Positions 1-5,316 of a DNA stretch of 6,811 nt are shown here, one piece after another. Below the pieces are notes generated by a model. It was not told the DNA's origin and did no database searches. It saw nothing but the letters and a program-made list of their open reading frames with translations. Source of the stretch: Bacteroidales bacterium GP3 (GTDB lineage: Bacteria > Bacteroidota > Bacteroidia > Bacteroidales > Muribaculaceae). The translations under genes and the position numbers were made by a program. The stretch spans positions 1 to 6,811 of the forward strand of contig DAAK01000143.1 of assembly GCA_001701075.1 (NCBI GenBank). Direction: 5' to 3'. How positions within the stretch are numbered: the stretch's first letter is position 1; the number at the start of each line of letters is the position of its first letter.

Positions 1-191
1 CAGTGCTCAAGAGCATAGACCCGGAGAAGAGCGTTTACGCTCGCCTCAGCCATCGACGGGTCGTTGGCGACCACCTGTTCTTTTTGCTCCGAAGTGACTG
101 TTCCACCCATTGGCTCTGTGTCAAGATCGTTGCACGATCCCAGAAATGCCAAGGCTGCCACAGCGGGAAGAAATTTATATGTTGTCTTCAT
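1..191 (-). CDS. SusD/RagB-family outer-membrane lipoprotein, N-terminal part only
   Basis: This is the first 63 codons of a SusD-like surface lipoprotein; the rest lies beyond the left edge. The start is ATG at 189-191. The protein opens with MKTTYKFLPAVAALAFLGSC, a short positive n-region, a hydrophobic core and the lipobox L-G-S-C with Cys20 as the lipidated residue. The mature part begins NDLDTEPMG, a usual SusD-type opening with acidic residues after the cysteine, which in Bacteroidota favours surface export. It follows the susC-like gene by only 18 bases with no terminator between them, so the two are almost certainly co-transcribed and form a SusC/SusD pair. The leader before the ATG is A-rich (GTGAAAAAA) without a Shine-Dalgarno motif, which is normal in this phylum. 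The family call rests on the N-terminus and on position after susC; the SusD subfamily and the substrate cannot be judged. Confidence 0.85.
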   Translation of the reverse strand, partial: MKTTYKFLPAVAALAFLGSCNDLDTEPMGGTVTSEQKEQVVANDPSMAEASVNALLRVYALEH

Positions 192-209
192 TTTTTTCAC
201 TTATTGAGA

Positions 210-3200
210 TTAGAATTCTATTTTCACACCACCGGATACGCAGCGAACTGCTGTATATGTAGAAGTTGTGGCTGACCAGAAGCCCTGACGCGGGTCAAGA
301 CCCTTGCGTGCGCTCCAGACTGCGAGATTGTCGCCTGCAACGTATACTCTCAGGTTGTTTACCCCAAACTTCTTGGTCACGCTGGCCGGGATTGTATAGC
401 CCAGTGTGATGTTATTAAGAGCAAGGTAATTGCTTGAGATGAGACCACGGTCTGTGCTGTATCTTGAGAATGAGTAGCTGTCGGATGCATCAAGACGTGG
501 AACGTCGGTGTAAGGATTCTCCGGTGTCCATGCCTTCAGGATATCCTTGTGCCAGTTGTGGCCGTAGTCTGATGAATAGCCTGAGCCCATGAACGACTGA
601 TAGCCGCTGTCGAAGATCTTGCCGCCCATCTGATAGCTTAAGGCTACTGAAAGGTCGAAGCCGAATGCATTCAGGTTAGTGCCGAAGCCACCGTAGAATT
701 TCGGAAGAAGATTGCCGGTTTCCTGACGGTCCTTGACATCATATTTGGATTTGACGTGGTAGCTGTCTTCAATCTTCTCGCCATTACTGTCGTAGTCCCA
801 GCCCCAGTAGAGTGCCTTACCAGTTGCGGGATCGACGCCTGCATATTTCACGAGATAGCGCTGATACATTGACTTTCCTTCCTTGTATATGTAGCTGCCG
901 TCGATCCATTCGCCGTTAAGCTCGGGAGCAAGTTTCAGGATTTTGTTATCGATCCATGTGCCGTTGAAATTAAGCGACCATTCTACATTCTTTGTCTTCA
1001 CCGGAGTGTAAGTGATTTCAAGTTCCATACCGTTGTTGCGCATTGAGCCAACGTTCATCGGGATGGAGGTGTAGCCGAGTGATGGGGAAACTGGCTTGTT
1101 GTAGAGCATGTCGGATGTCTGGCGGTTGAAGTATTCCAACGTACCTGTCAATGTGCCGTTGAGTAAGGCATAGTCAACTCCGATATTGAAGGAGTTTGAT
1201 GTCTCCCATGTCAGGTTGCGGTTGCCTTTGTAGGCGAGTGACCCATCGCTCCAGCTTGTAGAGCCGTCGATTGAATATTGGTCAAGGTATGCGTAGTTGT
1301 TGCCAATTGCGTCGTTACCCTGCTGGCCGAAGCTTGCGCGAAGTTTCAACTGGTTCATCCATGAGTTGGCGCTTTCCATGAAGCTTTCCTTGGCAATGTC
1401 CCATGCAGCTGACACTGAGAAGAAGTTACCCCAGCGGTGCTCCGGAGCAAAACGTGAGGATGCGTCGCGACGGTACATACCTGTCAGGAAGTAGCGGGTT
1501 GCGAAGTTATAGTTGATCTGGCCAAAGATACCGCGTGTTGAATATTCACTCTTGGCACCATAGCCTCTACGACCGTCGTTGAAGAGGGTGTTGTTGATAG
1601 CCCATGAGAATGGATTGTACATTCCCATACCGGTTGCTTCGGTGTATTCGTCATTATAGCTGTAGCTTTCATAACCAACCATTGCTGTAAGGTTGTGGAG
1701 GTCATTGAAAGTGTGCTCGTAGTTGGCAATACCCTGGAAGGTGACACCTGAAGTACGCATAGCTTCCTGAGTTGCATTACCACCCTGGGTTGTGAACTGA
1801 CCATAGATGCCGTTGAGGATCATGTGGTAGCGGGTGTTGTCGAGTGAGTAGCCAAGAGTGCCGGTTACTGTAAGGCCTTCAACCGGGTTCAACTGCAGAT
1901 ACCATTTTCCGTTAAAGAGGTCGGTCAGGTATTCGCGTGAGTCATAGATGAGCTGACCTGCAGGGTTACCGTTAGTGATGATTGGACGAGCATTCGTTGT
2001 GGATTTTGCATCACCATAGTCATATACCGGCTCACCATAAGATTCGTCGTATACGATTTCGCCCTTTGCATTGCGGACATATATAGGATAAATTGGTGCC
2101 ATGGCATTAGCTGCGTAGAATGCGTTGCCGTTGCTGGTTGATGAATCGGAAGTCATGTCGCGCGGATAGTCGCTCTTTGCATAAGCATAGCTGAGGTTTG
2201 TTCCCAATTTCAACCAGTTGGTCACGTTGTAGTCAACGCTCAGACGGCTTGACATACGTTCGTAGCTTGAATTCTGGATAAGACCTTCATCCTTGGTATA
2301 GGATCCATTGAAATAGTAGTTGAAACGGTCGTTTGCACCGGATACGCTAAGGTTGTATTCCTGACGGAGACCGTTGCGGAAGGTTGCATCTGCCCAGTCG
2401 TCGGGAGTATAGTAGAATGAACCGTCGGTATAGCCAAGAGTCGCATTTGGATTCAGCTTGCCGTCTATGCCGATGAGAGATTCTCCCTGCGGAACAGTAA
2501 ATACCTGATAACCCAAAGCTGTGAGCATCTGGCTGTTGGCATATTCATGAGCTTTCTGTGAATCATAGCCCAAGTTGTAGAGAGCTGCGTTGCGCTGTGC
2601 CATGTAGCTCAACTCATAATACTGACCTGGGTCGGTGATCACGTCGTAGTTCTTGACTTCGCGGCTATTGGCACCCCACTTTGCATCGATGGTCACTTTG
2701 GTCTTGCCAAGTTTACCGCGCTTGGTGGTGATGAGGATGACACCGTTTGCACCACGTGCACCGTAAAGAGCAGCAGCTGCTGCGTCTTTTAGTACTGTCA
2801 TTGATTCAACGTCGCTCGGGTTGAGGGCAGCGATGTCGCCGTCGTAAGGAACACCGTCAAGCACATAAAGAGGAGAGGAGCTTGCGTTGATAGAACCGAC
2901 ACCACGGATGCGGACTGTGGAGCCTGTACCAGGCTGGCCGTTTGAGTTCAATGTCTGAACACCGGCTACTACACCAGTGAGGGCATTGGTAACGTTGGTC
3001 ACGAGGCGATCCTCAATTGTAGAGGAGTTGACAACGGATGCAGCACCGGTGTATTCCGATTTCTTGGCCGTTCCGTAAGCTACGACCATCACGTCGTCAA
3101 GCTCTTTGGAGTCGCTGAGCAGACCGATTTTCATGTCTTCTCCGATAGCAACTTCCTGGCTGTGCATTCCTACATAAGAAATCACCAGTTTGGTTGCTGT

Positions 3201-3398
3201 AGCAGGGATGTTCTTGATGATGAAGTTACCGTCAAGGTCGGTCGATGTGCCGAGTGAGGTTCCTTTCACCAAGACGGTTGCCCCAATTACAGGCTGGTCG
3301 TCGCTGACAGTATATACGTAGCCACTGGCCGTGCGTTGTCCTAACGCCGACGCGATGACTGCCGTCATTACTGCCATAAATACTAGCAATCTTTTCAT
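210..3398 (-). CDS. SusC/RagA-family TonB-dependent outer-membrane transporter
   Basis: This is a complete 1062-aa SusC-type transporter, a usual length for the family. It should form the barrel that imports a SusD-captured nutrient using TonB-ExbBD energy. I start it at ATG 3396-3398 because that gives a signal peptide (MKRLLVFMAVMTAVIASALG). The frame is open 42 codons further upstream, but that stretch is AT-rich leader with no signal-peptide character. Residues about 24-98 are a carboxypeptidase-regulatory-like domain (VIGATVLVKG, then DLDGNFIIKN). The segment DDVMVVAYGT (101-110) leads into the plug. The SusC/RagA signature spans about 177-226, with LYVLDGVPY, DVESMTVLKDAAAAALYG and GANGVILITTKRG. 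The remainder is aromatic-rich barrel sequence ending in a terminal Phe (KIEF), typical of outer-membrane barrels. I see no frameshift. A susD-like gene follows after 18 bases. No FecR-like or STN secretin domain precedes the regulatory-like domain, so coupling to an ECF sigma/anti-sigma pair is not indicated. The substrate is unknown. Confidence 0.96.
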   Translation of the reverse strand: MKRLLVFMAVMTAVIASALGQRTASGYVYTVSDDQPVIGATVLVKGTSLGTSTDLDGNFIIKNIPATATKLVISYVGMHSQEVAIGEDMKIGLLSDSKELDDVMVVAYGTAKKSEYTGAASVVNSSTIEDRLVTNVTNALTGVVAGVQTLNSNGQPGTGSTVRIRGVGSINASSSPLYVLDGVPYDGDIAALNPSDVESMTVLKDAAAAALYGARGANGVILITTKRGKLGKTKVTIDAKWGANSREVKNYDVITDPGQYYELSYMAQRNAALYNLGYDSQKAHEYANSQMLTALGYQVFTVPQGESLIGIDGKLNPNATLGYTDGSFYYTPDDWADATFRNGLRQEYNLSVSGANDRFNYYFNGSYTKDEGLIQNSSYERMSSRLSVDYNVTNWLKLGTNLSYAYAKSDYPRDMTSDSSTSNGNAFYAANAMAPIYPIYVRNAKGEIVYDESYGEPVYDYGDAKSTTNARPIITNGNPAGQLIYDSREYLTDLFNGKWYLQLNPVEGLTVTGTLGYSLDNTRYHMILNGIYGQFTTQGGNATQEAMRTSGVTFQGIANYEHTFNDLHNLTAMVGYESYSYNDEYTEATGMGMYNPFSWAINNTLFNDGRRGYGAKSEYSTRGIFGQINYNFATRYFLTGMYRRDASSRFAPEHRWGNFFSVSAAWDIAKESFMESANSWMNQLKLRASFGQQGNDAIGNNYAYLDQYSIDGSTSWSDGSLAYKGNRNLTWETSNSFNIGVDYALLNGTLTGTLEYFNRQTSDMLYNKPVSPSLGYTSIPMNVGSMRNNGMELEITYTPVKTKNVEWSLNFNGTWIDNKILKLAPELNGEWIDGSYIYKEGKSMYQRYLVKYAGVDPATGKALYWGWDYDSNGEKIEDSYHVKSKYDVKDRQETGNLLPKFYGGFGTNLNAFGFDLSVALSYQMGGKIFDSGYQSFMGSGYSSDYGHNWHKDILKAWTPENPYTDVPRLDASDSYSFSRYSTDRGLISSNYLALNNITLGYTIPASVTKKFGVNNLRVYVAGDNLAVWSARKGLDPRQGFWSATTSTYTAVRCVSGGVKIEF

Positions 3399-3464
3399 CT
3401 TAGTTAATTTTAGTAAAACTTTTAGAAATTTGTTATTATGTTTGTTTATATTTTCACCTGTTTT

Positions 3465-3474
3465 TACACGTGTA
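3465..3474. repeat. 10-bp perfect palindrome TACACGTGTA in the susC leader
   Basis: TACACGTGTA is self-complementary over ten bases and is followed on the plus strand by ATGCAT, another short palindrome. It lies about 70 bases before the susC start, inside the proposed 5' untranslated region. It could be an operator half-site pair or part of a leader structure, but a 10-bp palindrome is close to what chance allows and no regulator is encoded nearby. Confidence 0.25.
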
Positions 3475-3483
3475 TGCATCAGA

Positions 3484-3507
3484 AATGTGCAGTTTTCACC
3501 GCACACC
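3484..3507 (-). promoter_or_regulatory. 5'-UTR stem-loop with a GAAA tetraloop upstream of susC
   Basis: On the transcribed strand GGTGTGCGGT (3507-3498) pairs with ACTGCACATT (3493-3484) around the loop GAAA (3497-3494), a GNRA-type tetraloop. Seven Watson-Crick pairs and one internal G-U form the core, with two further G-U pairs at the base. If transcription starts a few bases after the -7-like box at 3512-3519, this hairpin would be the very first element of the susC mRNA. Hairpins at that position commonly protect transcripts from 5'-end decay, or may act in leader-based control. Pairing is read directly from sequence; the function is inferred. Confidence 0.45.
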
Positions 3508-3511
3508 CTTA

Positions 3512-3519
3512 CAAATAAA
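3512..3519 (-). promoter_or_regulatory. Candidate -7 box for the susC/susD operon
   Basis: TTTATTTG on the minus strand matches seven of eight positions of the Bacteroidota -7 consensus TAnnTTTG. No TTTG is found at the expected -33 position (about 3539-3543), so the match is partial. It sits in an AT-rich stretch and would give a leader of roughly 110 bases that begins with the GAAA stem-loop. That coincidence is the main reason to prefer it over the more distal candidate. Confidence 0.35.
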
Positions 3520-3670
3520 AACATAAATTAGTTAAAAAAGTTTTAAAAATCCTCTTTTTAACTCTATATTTCTCAATATTTCTTAAAATTTAGTACCCCA
3601 AAATTCATCTTTTATTGTCATTTTGCTACAATCCGTTTGCCTTAAATGCTCAAATTGGCTTCCGTTCCCT

Positions 3671-3702
3671 CAAATTTTTACCCAGTTAGCCTCTCTCTCA
3701 AG
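3671..3702 (-). promoter_or_regulatory. Alternative promoter for the susC/susD operon
   Basis: On the minus strand CTTG (3702-3699) stands 20 bases before AAAATTTG (3678-3671). These resemble the Bacteroidota -33 (TTTG) and -7 (TAnnTTTG) elements with one mismatch each and near-normal spacing. Use of this site would give a long leader of about 270 bases. It may act instead of, or together with, the candidate at 3512-3519. Confidence 0.3.
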
Positions 3703-3738
3703 CAAAATTCCAATCTCAATGTTTTTCCCCCTTCCCCC

Positions 3739-3797
3739 ACTGAAAACTGAACTCTGACACCTGAAGACTGAAGACTGAAGACTGAAATCTGAAAACT
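3739..3797. repeat. Heptad tandem repeat array 1 (about 8.4 copies, unit WCTGAAR)
   Basis: Splitting the plus strand into sevens from 3739 gives actgaaa, actgaac, tctgaca, cctgaag, actgaag, actgaag, actgaaa, tctgaaa, act. Every unit keeps CTGA at positions 2-5 and varies at the other three. On the transcribed strand the unit reads as NNTTCAG or NNGTCAG. The array lies between the terminator hairpin of the upstream operon and the promoter region of susC, so it is probably poorly transcribed or untranscribed. It belongs to the same repeat family as the arrays at 4434-4471 and 5187-5316 and has the same orientation. Confidence 0.85.
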
Positions 3798-3818
3798 CGC
3801 GCCTCCGCCGCAAAACAC

Positions 3819-3849
3819 AGAAGGACTCCTTATCACAAGGAATCCTTCT
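3819..3849 (-). terminator. Hairpin terminator after the lipid-binding lipoprotein gene
   Basis: On the minus strand AGAAGGATTCCTT (3849-3837) pairs with AAGGAGTCCTTCT (3831-3819) across a 5-base loop. The 13-bp stem has one U-G wobble and no unpaired bases. It begins 24 bases after the stop codon of the 169-aa lipoprotein. The sequence after the stem is TGTGTTTTG rather than a clean T-run, so termination may be less than complete. It marks the probable end of the upstream operon. Confidence 0.7.
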
Positions 3850-3873
3850 TCTTCACATAATCAAATTTCTAAG

Positions 3874-4383
3874 TTATTCATCAGCCACGAAACCAGTACG
3901 GCGGTAGCCGTGAACGTAATATGTGTATCCTCCGTCGTCATCACTATAAGTGATGTAACATTCAAACTTGTCGGCCGGCATCCCTGACGGTGTCTCGGCC
4001 CCGCCAAATGTCACCTTGCCGTCCCATACTGTGATATTGCAATCATAATATTCATTGGGCACCGGTGTCTTGCTGCCGAATGTCATTGCATTCACATCGC
4101 ATGGAAGCTTCACCTTGGTCTCCCAGAAGCTTCCGAGATCATCAAGCCAGAGCTCAGTGCCATTGTCTGCACTCGTATTATACGTGATCCATTCCATCTG
4201 GCCAAGACCATAGCCGTCTTCATACACCTGGTCGCCATCGATCACGTCTACAATGACCATCCATTCGCCAGCCAAGTTGACTGTCGAGGTCATCGGTATC
4301 TCCTCTTTTTCGCAAGAGCTGAAAAGCACTATGCCTATAAGAAGGAGGCTGAGGTTTATTATCTTTTTCATTGTTTTCTTCAT
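3874..4383 (-). CDS. Lipid-binding putative hydrolase family lipoprotein (Lipid_bd type)
   Basis: This is a 169-aa lipoprotein. It starts MKKTMKKIINLSLLLIGIVL and has a lipobox ending S-S-C with Cys24 lipidated. The mature part reads EKEEIPMTSTVNLAGEWMV, then YNTSADNGTELWLDDLGSFW (69-88), Cys95 and Cys115, and the ending GYRRTGFVADE. From memory this pattern of LAGEW, WLDDLG, TPSG and a final TGFVADE is that of the Bacteroidota family called lipid-binding putative hydrolase (PF12888). The enzymatic name is a family label and I see no catalytic motif, so a ligand-binding beta-rich surface protein is a safer reading. Two starts four codons apart are possible (4383 and 4371); I keep the longer because both give a good signal peptide. 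It lies 91 bases after the DUF5012-type gene and ends just before a strong hairpin, so it is probably the last gene of the upstream SusC/D operon. The family is commonly found beside SusC/SusD pairs. Confidence 0.85.
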   Translation of the reverse strand: MKKTMKKIINLSLLLIGIVLFSSCEKEEIPMTSTVNLAGEWMVIVDVIDGDQVYEDGYGLGQMEWITYNTSADNGTELWLDDLGSFWETKVKLPCDVNAMTFGSKTPVPNEYYDCNITVWDGKVTFGGAETPSGMPADKFECYITYSDDDGGYTYYVHGYRRTGFVADE

Positions 4384-4433
4384 TAAATCTTTCTCAAGCG
4401 ATTCTCAAATTCTCTTTTATCAGTCATCCGATC

Positions 4434-4471
4434 TCTGACACCTGATATCTGATATCTGACAACTGACATCT
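4434..4471. repeat. Heptad tandem repeat array 2 (about 5.4 copies)
   Basis: From 4434 the plus strand splits into tctgaca, cctgata, tctgata, tctgaca, actgaca, tct, all keeping CTGA. Two weaker units (tcagtca, tccgatc) continue in phase from 4420. On the transcribed strand the units read ATGTCAG, TTGTCAG, ATATCAG, ATATCAG, GTGTCAG. The array begins a few bases after the TAA of the DUF5012-type gene and fills nearly half of the 91-base gap before the next gene. It should be transcribed as part of the operon mRNA. There is no obvious stem-loop in it. Confidence 0.85.
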
Positions 4472-4474
4472 TAA

Positions 4475-5176
4475 TTAGTTCTTATCAAGTGTCACATTAA
4501 AGAAGAACGGATAGCTGGTATAGCTTACGATATACTTGATCGTCCCTGCATCCTTGTCAAACTTGCCATCAGTCAAGCCATTGGCTGAGTCGCCCCAACC
4601 GATCAGGTAACTGTCAAGAAGCTCGATGTTGCCGTCGGCATCCACGCTCAGCTCGCCGCCAAGAGCGTAGTTGCTGCCATAGCCTGCACGATACTGATAC
4701 CAGCCTGCAAGAAGGTCGGAGATATGATATGTCCCGTCGCCATTGGCATATACGATCACTGGGAAGCCACCATAATATACTGTGCCGTTATAATCGCGGA
4801 AGCTGTCAGTGTTGGTGGTATAGTAGCCGCTCACTGCATCATCATTTGATGCCACAAGCACATATCTTACGGCCGATGCGCTGAATCCGTCGGCATTGGT
4901 TGCTGAATACGTGATGGAATAATATCCCGGCTGCGGATTATTGAAATCCAGCTTGGTAGTCACCACTACCTGCGATGTGTAGTCCTCGCCGTTCAGCGTT
5001 GCTGAGTATCCCGGGTCCACGAAGGGAACGCCAGCCACTGCCATGTCGTTGATCGCACCGTCAAGCTCTATCACGGGATAATACGTTATCCCTGTCAGAC
5101 CCTCAGTGTCCTTGCTGCATGATCCAAGTGTCATCAATGCAAGACCGACAGCTATTGTTGAAATATATTTTTTCAT
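4475..5176 (-). CDS. DUF5012-type surface lipoprotein with Ig-like domain
   Basis: This is a 233-aa lipoprotein. The signal peptide MKKYISTIAVGLALMTLGSC ends in lipobox L-G-S-C with Cys20. After a short linker (SKDTEGLTGI) comes an Ig-like domain at about 32-110, with YYPVIELDG, then VDPGYSATLNGEDYTSQVVV and the late strand GYYSITYSATNADGFSASA. This is the layout of DUF5011/DUF5012 and BT_2262-like proteins, as I recall them. The C-terminal part (about 115-233) is rich in Tyr, Gly and Asp, with YYGGFPVIVYANGDGTYHIS and LIGWGDSANGLTDGKFD, and probably forms a beta-sandwich. Such proteins usually sit directly after a SusD gene, as here, and are thought to be surface glycan- or ligand-binding accessories of the SusC/D complex. 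No catalytic motif is visible. The leader is A/T-rich (AGACAAATAAC before ATG) without a Shine-Dalgarno. Family assignment is from sequence pattern only. Confidence 0.82.
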   Translation of the reverse strand: MKKYISTIAVGLALMTLGSCSKDTEGLTGITYYPVIELDGAINDMAVAGVPFVDPGYSATLNGEDYTSQVVVTTKLDFNNPQPGYYSITYSATNADGFSASAVRYVLVASNDDAVSGYYTTNTDSFRDYNGTVYYGGFPVIVYANGDGTYHISDLLAGWYQYRAGYGSNYALGGELSVDADGNIELLDSYLIGWGDSANGLTDGKFDKDAGTIKYIVSYTSYPFFFNVTLDKN

Positions 5177-5186
5177 GTTATTTGTC

Positions 5187-5316
5187 TATAATCTTATAAA
5201 TTATAACTTATATCTTACAACTTTCATCTTCACGTTTCAGAAATCTGAAAACTGAAATCTGATATCTGAAATCTGATATCTGAAATCTGAAAACTGAAAT
5301 CTGAAAACTGAAGACT
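5187..5316. repeat. Heptad tandem repeat array 3 (18 units in one register, two subfamilies)
   Basis: The strong part, 5237-5316, splits on the plus strand into tcagaaa, tctgaaa, actgaaa, tctgata, tctgaaa, tctgata, tctgaaa, tctgaaa, actgaaa, tctgaaa, actgaag, act. A second block, 5187-5221, reads tataatc, ttataaa, ttataac, ttatatc, ttacaac and is separated by degenerate units (tttcatc, ttcacgt). The blocks are in the same 7-bp register, 56 bases (eight units) from 5187 to 5243. On the transcribed strand the units are NNTTCAG or NNATCAG, then NNNTAAG. The array begins inside the TAG stop of the susD-like gene and runs to about 10 bases before the ATG of the next gene, so it fills almost the whole 138-base gap. 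The CTGA block is certain by eye; the AT-rich block is less certain because AT-rich DNA readily looks periodic. Confidence 0.85.

Larger units (their letters stand above)
3399..3873. other. 475-base intergenic region between two SusC/D-type operons
   Basis: No plausible gene lies here; the open frames that reach into it are unconstrained extensions of the flanking genes or shadows. Reading in the direction of transcription, it holds 24 bases after the lipid-binding-protein stop codon, a terminator-like hairpin (3819-3849), a 7-bp repeat array (3739-3797), a C-rich tract on the plus strand (3727-3739), two promoter-like sequences (3671-3702 and 3512-3519), a stem-loop (3484-3507) and an AT-rich leader into the susC-like gene. 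The layout supports a transcription break followed by a new promoter for the susC/susD pair. Confidence 0.7.

Noticed and set aside
1484..1804. Minus-strand open frame of 106 codons inside the susC-like gene
   Set aside because: It lies in another frame of an intact, well-recognised susC gene and has composition typical of an out-of-frame translation.
3399..3524. N-terminal extension of the SusC-like protein by 42 residues, starting at 3524
   Set aside because: The extension is AT-rich leader with no signal-peptide features and overlaps a likely promoter and stem-loop; the start at 3398 gives a proper signal peptide.
3727..3739. G-quadruplex on the minus strand
   Set aside because: Only two G5 runs separated by two bases are present, insufficient for a stable canonical three-layer quadruplex.
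5237..5316. CRISPR array
   Set aside because: The unit is 7 bp with no spacers of constant length and no direct repeats of 23 bases or more; no cas genes are present.
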